A DNA stretch of 64,000 bases from Firmicutes bacterium CAG:345 (GTDB lineage: Bacteria; Bacillota_I; Bacilli_A; RFN20; CAG-288), in assembly GCA_000433315.1 (NCBI GenBank), contig FR893385.1:230799-294798 (forward strand), in the 5' to 3' direction. The position numbers and the translations under genes were made by a program. This document shows positions 50,262 to 59,637 of the stretch, piece by piece. The notes under the pieces were generated by a model that saw only the letters and a program-made list of their open reading frames with translations, had not been told where the DNA came from and did not search any database. The first letter of the stretch is position 1; each line of letters opens with the position of its first letter.

Positions 50262-52901
50262 ATGGGTGCTCTAGAAAAGATCTTCCGAATTGATGCTCGC
50301 GCATTTAATAAAATCAAAAAAATCGCTGATAAAGCTATTGCTTATGCCGATGAAATGGCAAAATTATCTGATGAAGAATTACAGGCCAAAACCCCTTATT
50401 TTAAACAATTATTAGCTTCTGGAAAAACACTTGATGAAATACAACCAGAAGCATTTGCTGTTTGTCGTGAAGCTGCAAAAAGAGTTATTGGACAATATCC
50501 TTATAACGAACAAGTCTTTGGTGCTCAAGTATTACATGAAGGCGATGTTGCTGAAATGAAAACTGGTGAAGGTAAGACTTTAACAGCAACTATGGCGGTT
50601 TATACCAATGCCTTAAGTGGAAAAGGTGTCCACGTTGTTACTGTAAACGAATATTTAGCTTCCCGTGATGCTGATTGGATGGGACGTATCTATCGCTTTT
50701 TAGGCTTAACAGTAGGTGTTAACCTTCGTGAAAAAAGTACACAGGAAAAGCAAGAAGCATATAAATGCGATGTCACATATACAACTAATTCTGAAGTTGG
50801 TTTCGACTATCTTCGCGATAATATGGCAACTGATCCTAAACAAAGAGTTTTACGCGAATTAAATTTTGCCGTTATCGATGAAGCCGACTCTATTTTAATT
50901 GACGAATCACGAACACCACTTATTATTTCCGGTGGTAGCGGAGTTACAGCTTCAAGTTATGAAATTGCTGACCGTGTAGTAAAATCATTAAAAAAGAATA
51001 CTGATTTTGAAATTGATATTAAGAAAAAATCATGCTCTTTAACTGATTCTGGAGTTGATAAAGTTCAAAAAGCTTTTGGAGTAACAAATCTTTATGAACC
51101 TCAACATTCTGATATGGTACATAGAATTCATCAAGCATTAAAAGCAAACTTTACTATGAGCAGAAACGTTGAATACATGGTAAAAAATGATGAAATTGTT
51201 TTGATTGATACCAATACAGGACGTACTATGGAAGGACGTGAATATTCAGATGGTTTACAACAAGCTATCCAAGCAAAAGAGCACGTTAAAATTAAACCTG
51301 AAACTATTACATTAGCTACAATTACTTATCAAAATTTCTTCCGTTTATACAACAAATTATCAGGTATGACTGGTACTGCTAAAACCGAAGAAGAAGAATT
51401 TAGAAAAATTTATAACATGCGAGTTATCTGCATTCCAACACATAGACCTGTTCAACGTATTGATGATGTTGATGCTATTTTTGCTACCGCTCAAGATAAA
51501 TACCAAGCCCTCTTAAAAGAAATTGAAATGAGACATGCCAAGGGTCAACCAATTTTGGTCGGTACTGCTTCTGTTGAAAAGAGTGAAATTATTCATGAAC
51601 TTTTAGAAAAAGCAGGTTTAAAACATGAAGTATTAAACGCTAAAAATCATGCTAGAGAAGCTGCAATCATTGAAAAAGCCGGTGAAAAAGGTGCAATTAC
51701 AGTTGCAACAAATATGGCTGGTCGTGGTACAGATATTAAAATCAACGATGAAGTTAGAGCCTTAGGTGGTCTTGCTGTTTTAGGTACTGAAAGACATGAA
51801 TCTCGTCGTATTGATAACCAATTACGTGGACGTTCAGGTCGTCAAGGTGACCCAGGTTATTCCAAATTCTTTGTATCCGCAGATGATGATTTAATGAGAC
51901 GTTTTGGAAACGCTGATATGTGGAAAAAGAATATGATGCGCCTTGGTGGAAATCAAGCAGTTGAATCTCCAATTTTAACAAGAACTATTACTTCTGCCCA
52001 GAAAAAAGTTGAAGGCATGAACTTTGATACACGTAAAACACTTCTCGATTATGATGATGTCTTGCGTAAACAACGTGAAATAATGTATAAGGAAAGAGAC
52101 TTTATCTTATTCTCTGATTCAGTTTCTTCTTTGCTTCCTGATTACTTTAAAAGAACTGGAGCAGCTATAATTAAAGAATCCTTAAAGGATGAAAATGATC
52201 CAGTTGTCGATTCTAAAAAATTATTAAAGAATTTAGAGCCTGAATATTTACCTACAGGAACCTTCAAAAATATCGAAGAATTTGAAGGAATGGTCGAAGA
52301 AGATGCCGCTGATACTTTAACTGAAATTTTAAAACAAGCTTATGAAAATAAGAAAAAAGATTGGAATGAAGAAGAGACCAACTATGTTGAAAAAACAATT
52401 ATCTTGCAACAAGTTGATAGAAGTTGGACACGACATATAGATAAAATGTCAAAACTCCGCGAAGCTATCTATCTTCGTTCTTATGCAAATACAAATCCTT
52501 TGCAAGCATATACTAATGAAGGTTATGATATGTTTGAAAAAATGCGTACAACAATATCCATCGATTCTATTAAAATGCTTTTAAAAGTTCAAATTCGTCG
52601 CCGTACACCAGAAGAAATTGAACAAATTAGAAAGGCACAAGAAGAAGCAAGGATGAAAGCTGAAGCAGAAAAATTAGCTGCTCAAAAAGTTGCAGAAGAA
52701 GCAAAAAGACTTGAAGAAAGTCGCAGAGTTTCTTCTCCAGACCTTGCAAGATCAATTTTTGAAAATGCTAGACAAGAAAATCTTTCATCTTGGGGTATGC
52801 CTCAGGTAACTCCTTCACTTCCTACTTCTGCAATAAATGATGCTAAAGCACCAGAAAACAATCCATCACTCCCAAAAGAAAACAAAGAAGAGAGTAAATA
52901 A
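50262..52901 (+). CDS. secA: Preprotein translocase ATPase SecA
   Basis: SecA drives secretory proteins through SecYEG. The 879 residues contain the N-terminal DEAD motor (MKTGEGKTLTATMAVYTNAL near 100, VIDEADSILIDESRTPLIIS near 205), the preprotein cross-linking domain, motor 2 (ATNMAGRGTDIKI; LRGRSGRQGDPG) and the helical scaffold and wing domains. The C-terminal tail is charged and Pro/Ser-rich. It lacks the Cys-containing zinc-binding SEC-C motif, as in several Firmicutes. RBS GAGGT precedes the ATG. prfB follows 3 nt later, the common secA-prfB pair. Confidence 0.97.
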   Translation: MGALEKIFRIDARAFNKIKKIADKAIAYADEMAKLSDEELQAKTPYFKQLLASGKTLDEIQPEAFAVCREAAKRVIGQYPYNEQVFGAQVLHEGDVAEMKTGEGKTLTATMAVYTNALSGKGVHVVTVNEYLASRDADWMGRIYRFLGLTVGVNLREKSTQEKQEAYKCDVTYTTNSEVGFDYLRDNMATDPKQRVLRELNFAVIDEADSILIDESRTPLIISGGSGVTASSYEIADRVVKSLKKNTDFEIDIKKKSCSLTDSGVDKVQKAFGVTNLYEPQHSDMVHRIHQALKANFTMSRNVEYMVKNDEIVLIDTNTGRTMEGREYSDGLQQAIQAKEHVKIKPETITLATITYQNFFRLYNKLSGMTGTAKTEEEEFRKIYNMRVICIPTHRPVQRIDDVDAIFATAQDKYQALLKEIEMRHAKGQPILVGTASVEKSEIIHELLEKAGLKHEVLNAKNHAREAAIIEKAGEKGAITVATNMAGRGTDIKINDEVRALGGLAVLGTERHESRRIDNQLRGRSGRQGDPGYSKFFVSADDDLMRRFGNADMWKKNMMRLGGNQAVESPILTRTITSAQKKVEGMNFDTRKTLLDYDDVLRKQREIMYKERDFILFSDSVSSLLPDYFKRTGAAIIKESLKDENDPVVDSKKLLKNLEPEYLPTGTFKNIEEFEGMVEEDAADTLTEILKQAYENKKKDWNEEETNYVEKTIILQQVDRSWTRHIDKMSKLREAIYLRSYANTNPLQAYTNEGYDMFEKMRTTISIDSIKMLLKVQIRRRTPEEIEQIRKAQEEARMKAEAEKLAAQKVAEEAKRLEESRRVSSPDLARSIFENARQENLSSWGMPQVTPSLPTSAINDAKAPENNPSLPKENKEESK

Positions 52902-52904
52902 AAT

Positions 52905-54018
52905 ATGAAAGAACTTTACGAATTGAATTCGAGTTTCCAAACACTTAAAGAAGAGTATGGAAAACTCAGAGGTTGTCTTTGACCAAGATAAACTCAACAA
53001 TGATATTTTAGAATTAGAGAAAAAAACTTCTGATCCAGATATTTGGAAAGATAGGGAAAAAGCAACAAAATTAACTTCTACTTTCGCTCGATTAAATGAA
53101 AGAAGAGATACTTTCTTGAGTTTAGATAAAATTCAAGAAGACATTGAAGGAATGCTTTTGCTTTTAAAAGAAGATGATGACCATGATATCCATTTGATGG
53201 TTGAAGATGAAATATCAAAATTTAAGAAAAAATACAAAGAATTTTCCGAGGATCTTCTATTAAATGGGCCTTATGATTCTATGTCTGCAATTTTAGAATT
53301 TCATCCAGGTGCCGGAGGAACAGAAGCACACGATTGGGCCAGCATGCTATTAAGAATGTATATACGTTATGCTGAAAGCCATAATCTCAAATATAGTCTC
53401 GTCGATATGCTTGAGGGAGAAGAAGCTGGCATTTCATCCGCAACATTGCTGATTAAAGGAAAAAATGTCTACGGGCATTTGCGCAGCGAAAACGGCGTAC
53501 ATCGTTTAGTTAGAATCTCTCCATTTGATGCATCGGGCAGTAGACACACTTCTTTTGCTTCAGTAAATGTCATGCCTGAAATTGATAAATCTGTAAAAAT
53601 TGATATCAACGAAAGCGATCTTGAAATAGATACATATAGAAGCCAAGGTGCCGGTGGACAAAACGTCAATAAAACTGAAAGTGCCGTTCGTATTACCCAT
53701 GTACCTACTGGAATTGTTGTCACCTGCCAAGTCGAAAGATCACAAATACAAAACCGTGAAATAGCAATGGAACTTTTAAGAGCTAGACTATTTCAAAAAA
53801 TGCTAAAAGAACAGCAAGAAAAACTCGCCGCAATAAGTGGACAAAAAAAGGATATAGAATGGGGAAGTCAAATACGTTCCTATGTTTTTTGTCCTTATAC
53901 ATTAGTTAAAGACAATAGAACTGGATACGAAGAAACTGATGTAAAATCTGTTATGGATGGTAATATCGATAATTTTATTGATGCTTATTTGAGGTTAGGA
54001 TTAAGTGAAAAAATCTGA
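52905..54018 (+). CDS. prfB: Peptide chain release factor 2 (programmed +1 frameshift)
   Basis: RF2 reads UAA and UGA. The gene is in two frames: codons from ATG 52905 to CTT 52977-52979 (MKELYELNSSFQTLKEEYGKLRGCL), an in-frame TGA at 52980-52982, then a +1 shift so that reading resumes with GAC at 52981 and runs to 54018. The joined protein is about 370 residues. The GGQ catalytic loop is in RSQGAGGQNVNKTES, and the stop-codon recognition segment is in SPFDASGSRHTS (SPF, as in RF2). It starts 3 nt after secA and overlaps yitT by 14 bp. Confidence 0.96.
52968..52983 (+). promoter_or_regulatory. prfB +1 programmed frameshift site
   Basis: An SD-like AGAGGT lies 3 nt upstream of the slippery CTT-TGA-C, the classical RF2 autoregulation signal. 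Low RF2 leads to slippage past the TGA; high RF2 terminates after 25 codons. Confidence 0.93.
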
Positions 54019-55045
54019 AAAAAAAGAATTCAAACTTTTAAATAAATTTAAAACTTTCTGGATTAGATCTTTTTATGAAGCAAAGATTTCATTAAAAAGT
54101 GAATCTTTATCAAGAAAATTTAAAGATTTAATTTGGATTTTAATGGGAAATATAATCTTAGCTTTTGGCACAAGAGTTTTCTTGTTGGAACATAGTCTTA
54201 TAACTGGTGGAACCTCAGGAATTTCCATAATATTAGAAGAATTAACTCATGGACAAATTGATGTTAACCTCTGCATAACTATATTAACTTGGGTCTTATT
54301 CTTTTTAGGATTCCTAACACTCGGGTTCCGTTTTGCAATAAATACCTTAATTTCAACTATTGTTTTTCCTCCTTTGCTATATCTATTTTCTACTTTTATA
54401 GAAGTCTTCCCCTGGCTTTCATTATCATCAACTAGCGAAGTATCACAACTTCTTAGTGGAATATTTGGTGGAGTATTTGTAGGTGTTGGCTGTGGTTTAA
54501 CATTTATTGGTGGAGGTTCCACCGGTGGTGTCGATTGTTTATCATTAGCTGCTAATAAATATCTTCACATAAAAACTTCAACCGCTTCATTTTTAATTGA
54601 TGCTACAATTGTTTTAATCGGTTTCATTGTTTTTAAAAACTTGCAGAATTGTTTAATAGGAATAATTTCAGCAATAACATCAGCTTTAATGATAGATCGT
54701 GTATTCTTAGGCCAATCAACTAGCTTTATAGCCTTTATCACAACAAAAAAATATAACGAAGTTTCACAACGTATTCTGAGAGATATGGAAAGAGGAACAA
54801 CATTATTTTATGCAGAAGGTGGCTATACAGGTGATGATTATAAAGTTGTCGAAGTAGTATTTGACAGAAAAGAATATCGTGATTTACAGGCAATTATTGT
54901 TGATATAGATCCTCATGCATTTGTTACCACACTACGTGCACACGAAGTTAATGGAGATGGATTTAAGAAAATCAAAGTTAATAAAAAATTATCGATAGAT
55001 GAACTTAAAGAAGTCGATAAAAATCTATCAGAAAAAGACAAATAA
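54005..55045 (+). CDS. YitT family membrane protein (DUF161 + DUF2179)
   Basis: A 346-residue protein with a basic N-terminal extension (~45 residues). About five or six DUF161 membrane helices follow (LIWILMGNIILAFGTRVFLLEHSLITGGTSGIS; GVFVGVGCGLTFIGGGSTGGVD). A C-terminal cytosolic DUF2179 domain comes last (GTTLFYAEGGYTGDDYKVVEVVFDRKEY), the YitT/YpjC/YqfU layout. Transport of an unknown substrate is presumed for the family. It starts at a GTG that overlaps prfB and ends at a terminator. Confidence 0.88.
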   Translation: MKKSEKKEFKLLNKFKTFWIRSFYEAKISLKSESLSRKFKDLIWILMGNIILAFGTRVFLLEHSLITGGTSGISIILEELTHGQIDVNLCITILTWVLFFLGFLTLGFRFAINTLISTIVFPPLLYLFSTFIEVFPWLSLSSTSEVSQLLSGIFGGVFVGVGCGLTFIGGGSTGGVDCLSLAANKYLHIKTSTASFLIDATIVLIGFIVFKNLQNCLIGIISAITSALMIDRVFLGQSTSFIAFITTKKYNEVSQRILRDMERGTTLFYAEGGYTGDDYKVVEVVFDRKEYRDLQAIIVDIDPHAFVTTLRAHEVNGDGFKKIKVNKKLSIDELKEVDKNLSEKDK

Positions 55046-55071
55046 AATCCTAGTAACAACTAGGATTTTTT
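55044..55071 (+). terminator. intrinsic terminator of secA-prfB-yitT
   Basis: An 11-bp stem AAAATCCTAGT/ACTAGGATTTT with a 4-nt loop and a T-run, starting within the yitT stop codon. Confidence 0.88.
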
Positions 55072-55121
55072 GATAAAAATGTTAATTAATTATAATATTA
55101 TAGTAAAAGTGAGGAAAAAAG

Positions 55122-55994
55122 ATGGAAGATAAAAATAGAATACCAAATAAAGGAATAAATTGGTTTCCTGGTCATATGGCACAGGCTTTAAATAGCATAT
55201 CAAAAGTACTTCCAACAATCGATGCAATAATTACAATAGCAGATGGACGCGCACCTATTTCTTCTATCAACCCATATTTGCAAACTATCGTACAAAATAA
55301 AACCCAAATTTTAATATTTTCAAAAAAAGATTTAACAGATTTAAATGCTTTTTCAAATTTTAAAAATCTTTTTCCACAATATCAAAAAATACTATTTGCC
55401 AATTTAACTAATCAAAAAGAAATTAAATATCTCCTTCAGGAAATACAAACAATAGAGACTAAAAAAACAGAAAAATATAAAAGATATAACTTAAAAACAC
55501 CTCCATTAAGGGCAATGGTTGTTGGTATTCCAAATGTTGGAAAATCAACTTTCATCAATTTATTGTCTGGTAAAAAGAAAGCATCTGTAGGAAATTTACC
55601 TGGATGGACAAGAAGTCAACAACTTATTAGAGTTAATGATAAATTGGAACTGCTAGATACTCCAGGAATTTTACCATCTAATTACGAAGATAAAAGCTGT
55701 GCATTACATCTTGCTTGGTTAGGAAGTATGAAACAAGAAATACTGCCTGTTGACTATTTATGTGATACACTAGCTGACTTTGTTTCATCAAAGTATATGA
55801 ATTATATTACTAATCGATATGATATAAGAACGTATAATTCTTCACAAGAATTTTTCAACGAATTAGCTTTAAAACGGGGATTTAAATTACCTGGTGAAGT
55901 TTTAGATATTGATAGAGCAAAAAAAATGTTTTTAAAGGAATTTCAGCAAGGAATTCTTGGAAAGGTAATTGTCGATGAGCCTAAAAAAATATGA
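55122..55994 (+). CDS. rbgA: Ribosome biogenesis GTPase RbgA (YlqF)
   Basis: A circularly permuted GTPase for late 50S assembly (290 residues). The N-terminus INWFPGHMAQALNSI and DAIITIADGRAPISSINP are typical. The G4-type SKKD (LIFSKKDL) precedes G1 (GIPNVGKSTFIN), G2 (GWTRSQQ) and G3 (DTPGI), the diagnostic permuted order. A C-terminal helical ANTAR-like domain binds rRNA. RBS GAGGA upstream. The final 20 bp overlap rnhB; the rbgA-rnhB pairing is standard in Firmicutes. Confidence 0.95.
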   Translation: MEDKNRIPNKGINWFPGHMAQALNSISKVLPTIDAIITIADGRAPISSINPYLQTIVQNKTQILIFSKKDLTDLNAFSNFKNLFPQYQKILFANLTNQKEIKYLLQEIQTIETKKTEKYKRYNLKTPPLRAMVVGIPNVGKSTFINLLSGKKKASVGNLPGWTRSQQLIRVNDKLELLDTPGILPSNYEDKSCALHLAWLGSMKQEILPVDYLCDTLADFVSSKYMNYITNRYDIRTYNSSQEFFNELALKRGFKLPGEVLDIDRAKKMFLKEFQQGILGKVIVDEPKKI

Positions 55995-56586
55995 CGATTT
56001 AAATAGAACCAATAATATAAAATTAATAGCAGGATTTGATGAAGCTGGTCGTGGTCCTTTATGTGGTCCAGTAGTTGCTGCTGGTGTAATTATGGATCCT
56101 AATTTTGATAATGAATTGATTAATGATAGCAAAAAACTCACCGAGAAAAAAAGAGAAGAATGCTATGAATTAATTATTAAAAATGCTATAGATTACATGA
56201 TTGTTTCAGTAAGCCCTCAATTGATTGATAGAATAAACATCTTAGAAGCATCTAGACTAGGAATGCAATTAGCGCTAGATGAAATGTTAAAAAATAATAA
56301 AATTGATTTGATAATGACCGATTACATGAAACTAAAAACAAATTTACCAATCTTAAGTTTAAAACATGGTGATGCTACTTCTTTCTCAATTGCTTGCGCC
56401 TCAATTTTGGCGAAGGTAACCAGAGATCGATATATGAAAGATATTGATCAAAAATATCCACAATATGAATTTGCTAAACACAAAGGTTATCCAACAAAAA
56501 GACATCTAGAGTTACTAGATGAATATGGGCCTTTATCTGATTTCTATAGATTTTCTTATGGTCCATTAAAAAAATACAGAAAATAA
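55975..56586 (+). CDS. rnhB: Ribonuclease HII
   Basis: Removes ribonucleotides and RNA primers from DNA-RNA hybrids. The catalytic acidic residues are visible in GFDEAGRGPLCGPVVAAGVI (Asp, Glu), LIMTDYM (Asp) and the following helix. HGDATSFSIACASILAKVTRDR and HKGYPTKRHLELLDEYGP are family marks. I chose ATG 55975, with AAAGG about 10 nt upstream. An alternative TTG lies two codons earlier. Confidence 0.95.
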   Translation: MSLKKYDDLNRTNNIKLIAGFDEAGRGPLCGPVVAAGVIMDPNFDNELINDSKKLTEKKREECYELIIKNAIDYMIVSVSPQLIDRINILEASRLGMQLALDEMLKNNKIDLIMTDYMKLKTNLPILSLKHGDATSFSIACASILAKVTRDRYMKDIDQKYPQYEFAKHKGYPTKRHLELLDEYGPLSDFYRFSYGPLKKYRK

Positions 56587-56631
56587 TCAAATATTTTTTT
56601 CTTTCATCGTTTATTAATTAGGAGGATAATT

Positions 56632-57423
56632 ATGACGATCAGAGAAAAATTAATAGACATAGCTATTTATAACAAAGGTGAATTTAAGGATACATTAAAT
56701 TTCATCAAATCAAAAAAACCAATAGCTGATAGCAATAGAGATTATTCAAACTACACATCTAAAATAGTTACTATTTTAGACACAAATTATCCATATATTT
56801 TTAAAACACTTGACTATCCACCGATTGTTATTTTTTATCATGGAAATTTAAATTTATTTAATTCGAACAATATCATCGGAATTATAGGTACAAGGTCTCC
56901 CTCAAAATATGGAGAAAAAATACTTGAAAATATAATAGATCCAGTTTTAGAAACTTATGCTACTTCAGGTAAAGAAATTATTATAACCAATGGAATGGCT
57001 AAAGGAATAGATCTTTTATCTTGTCGAATTGCTATAAAATATAATTTACCATTAATTATGTTTCTAGGTTCTGGAATAAATTATATTTATCCCTCTATAG
57101 CCGAAGATGTCTATAATTACTGCAAATCAGGGAAAGGTGTCATTATCTCTGAATATCCAGATGTTACAAAACCTTTAGCTCATCATTTTCCATTTCGAAA
57201 TAGACTTATTGCTTGCTCATCTAAAAAAATTATACTTCCCGAAGCAAATCTTAAATCTGGATCATATTCAACGATTAATCAAGCTTTAAATTATGGTAAA
57301 GAAATTGGAACCTTCCCTTTTCCTTTATCATATGAAAAATCATTAAATAATCATTTGATACAAGATGGTGCTGAAATCTTACTAAACGTATCAGATTTAT
57401 TATCTTTTTTAAAAGATAACTAA
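56632..57423 (+). CDS. dprA: DNA processing protein DprA (Smf)
   Basis: A Rossmann-like protein that loads RecA on incoming single-stranded DNA in natural transformation. The 263 residues carry IIGTRSPSKYG, ITNGMAKGIDLLS, LGSGINYIYP, ISEYP and HHFPFRNRLIACSSKKIILPEANLKSGSYSTINQAL, covering the DprA core. It is short and lacks the C-terminal winged helix. RBS AGGAGG precedes the ATG. It lies in the usual rnhB-dprA-topA order. Competence uptake genes are not in the window. Confidence 0.92.
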   Translation: MTIREKLIDIAIYNKGEFKDTLNFIKSKKPIADSNRDYSNYTSKIVTILDTNYPYIFKTLDYPPIVIFYHGNLNLFNSNNIIGIIGTRSPSKYGEKILENIIDPVLETYATSGKEIIITNGMAKGIDLLSCRIAIKYNLPLIMFLGSGINYIYPSIAEDVYNYCKSGKGVIISEYPDVTKPLAHHFPFRNRLIACSSKKIILPEANLKSGSYSTINQALNYGKEIGTFPFPLSYEKSLNNHLIQDGAEILLNVSDLLSFLKDN

Positions 57424-57442
57424 TTTTTTACAAAAAAAGGAC

Positions 57443-57471
57443 TTGACAAAATTAAAAATAATCATAATAAT
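57443..57471 (+). promoter_or_regulatory. promoter of topA
   Basis: Perfect TTGACA (57443-57448) and AATAAT (57466-57471) with a 17-bp spacer, 23 nt before the topA ATG. Confidence 0.68.
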
Positions 57472-57494
57472 TTGTGAAGTACGGAGAAAAATAT

Positions 57495-59636
57495 ATGAAA
57501 CTAGTTATTGTCGAATCACCAACAAAATGTAAAACTATCGGCCAATATTTAGGCCCATCTTATAAAGTTATGGCTTCAGTAGGTCATATAAGAGATTTAA
57601 GCACATCTGGCCCAGGTGGATTAGGGGTAGATGTAAATAATAATTTTAAGCCAACATATATTGTTTCTAAAGACAAAACTGAAATAGTAAAAGAATTAAA
57701 AAAATATGCTACTCGTTCAGAAAAAGTAATATTAGCAACCGACCCTGACCGAGAGGGGGAGGCAATTGCTTGGCATTTAGCTGAAGTTTTAAAACTTGAT
57801 GTAGCAAATACTGATCGTTTAGAGTTTCATGAAATTACTAAGCCTGCCATTATGCGTGCTCTAGAAAATCCTAGAACAATTGATATGAATTTAGTCGCTA
57901 GCCAAGAAACAAGAAGAATTATGGATAGAATAACAGGTTTTAAATTATCTCATCTTCTTCAAAAGAAAATTCATTCTAGATCAGCTGGTCGCGTTCAATC
58001 TGTTACTTTAAAATTCATTGTAGATCGCGAAAAAGAAATAGATGATTTTACAGCAGAAGAATACTGGACAATTGAAGGCTATTTTTCAGAACAAAAAATA
58101 AAAGCAGATTTAGTTTCATACAAAGATAAACCTATAAAATTAAAAACCGAAGAAGATGTCAAAAAAGCTATATCTGAATTTCCAAAGGATTTTAAAATAG
58201 AAAGTTTTAGTTCAGATAAAAAATCCAAAGAACCACGTCCACCATTCACAACTTCGACATTACAACAAGAAGCTTTTAATCAATTTCATTATTCAACAAA
58301 GAAAACATCTTTATTAGCCCAACATTTATATGAAGGACAAGAAATAAATGGAGAAATGCATGGTCTTATCACTTATATGCGTACTGATTCTACTAGATTA
58401 TCCCCAGAATTTATTGCTGATGCTGTTCCATTTATCGAAAAAAAATGGGGAGCTCAATATTGTGGTACCGCTCATCGCGGAAAAAATAGTAAAAATATGC
58501 AAGATGCCCATGAAGCTATAAGACCTACAGATTTAAATATAACACCAGAAATTGTCAAAAATAATTTGTCAAAAGATGAATATAACCTATATCGTTTAAT
58601 TTATGCTAGAACTGTTGCCAGCTTAATGAAAGCTAGAATTGACAATATCACAACATTAAAATTGCGTGGCAATGACTATGTTTTCAAAGCTGAAGCTTCA
58701 AGTCTTGAATTCGATGGGTATGATGTCATCTATAAAGAATTTGAAACTAATACTAAAGACTCTTTCCTTCCTAATCTATCTTCCACTGAATCTTTATCTT
58801 TAATTGAAGAAAAACACGAACAACATTTTACTAAAGCACCTTCAAGATATACTGAAGCTCGCATTGTCAAATTAATGGAAGAAAAAGGAATTGGACGTCC
58901 TTCAACATATGCAGCTACCATTTCAACTTTATCTTTAAGAGAATATGTAACTATTGAAAAAGGTACTTTAACTCCTACAGAACAAGGAAAATTAACCATT
59001 AAAGAACTTGTTAAATATTTTCCAACATTTATGGACCCTTCCTATACAGCAGAAATGGAAACAAGACTAGATTCTATTGTTGCTGGAGATTTTTCAAGAA
59101 ATGAACTTCTACATGGATTCTATGATGATTTTTCAAAGCAATTAGAAAATGCTGATGAAAAAATGGAAAAAATAGCTCCTGTTGAAACTGGAGAAATTTG
59201 TCCACAATGTGGAAAGCCACTTGTTATCCGCCATAGTCGCTATGGTGATTTCGAAGCTTGCAGTGGATATCCTGAATGCAATTACATAAAGAAAAAAGAA
59301 AAGGTTGTCGAATATGTTGAAAATAAAGTTTGTCCAGAATGTGGTTCACCTCTTGTTAAAAGAATCTCTAAATCTGGAAAAACATTTTATGGATGCTCGA
59401 ATTTTCCTAAATGCAAATATATAGAAAATCCTGATCAACCCAAAGAAGAAAAAGTAGATATAGAAAATGCACCTATTTGTCCAAAATGTGGCGTCGGACA
59501 TCTTATAATAAGACATTCAAGGTTTGGTTCATTTATAGGATGTAGTAATTATCCAAAATGTAAATACACTGAAAAAATAGTTGCTGTTAAAGATGAAGAA
59601 CAAAAAAACACAACTAAAAATGGAGAAAAAGAATAA
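57495..59636 (+). CDS. topA: DNA topoisomerase I
   Basis: Type IA topoisomerase that relaxes negative supercoils. The 713 residues start MKLVIVESPTKCKTIGQYLG (Toprim), with the acidic triad in ATDPDREGEAIAWHL. The active-site Tyr is in GLITYMRTDSTRLS near residue 300. Three C-terminal C4 zinc ribbons follow: CPQCGKPLVIRHSRYGDFEAC, CPECGSPLVKRISKSGKTFYGC and CPKCGVGHLIIRHSRFGSFIGC, each ending Y/F-P-x-C. The ATG at 57495 has CGGAG upstream; a GTG seven codons earlier is less likely. trmFO starts 1 nt after the stop. Confidence 0.97.
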   Translation: MKLVIVESPTKCKTIGQYLGPSYKVMASVGHIRDLSTSGPGGLGVDVNNNFKPTYIVSKDKTEIVKELKKYATRSEKVILATDPDREGEAIAWHLAEVLKLDVANTDRLEFHEITKPAIMRALENPRTIDMNLVASQETRRIMDRITGFKLSHLLQKKIHSRSAGRVQSVTLKFIVDREKEIDDFTAEEYWTIEGYFSEQKIKADLVSYKDKPIKLKTEEDVKKAISEFPKDFKIESFSSDKKSKEPRPPFTTSTLQQEAFNQFHYSTKKTSLLAQHLYEGQEINGEMHGLITYMRTDSTRLSPEFIADAVPFIEKKWGAQYCGTAHRGKNSKNMQDAHEAIRPTDLNITPEIVKNNLSKDEYNLYRLIYARTVASLMKARIDNITTLKLRGNDYVFKAEASSLEFDGYDVIYKEFETNTKDSFLPNLSSTESLSLIEEKHEQHFTKAPSRYTEARIVKLMEEKGIGRPSTYAATISTLSLREYVTIEKGTLTPTEQGKLTIKELVKYFPTFMDPSYTAEMETRLDSIVAGDFSRNELLHGFYDDFSKQLENADEKMEKIAPVETGEICPQCGKPLVIRHSRYGDFEACSGYPECNYIKKKEKVVEYVENKVCPECGSPLVKRISKSGKTFYGCSNFPKCKYIENPDQPKEEKVDIENAPICPKCGVGHLIIRHSRFGSFIGCSNYPKCKYTEKIVAVKDEEQKNTTKNGEKE

Positions 59637-59637
59637 A

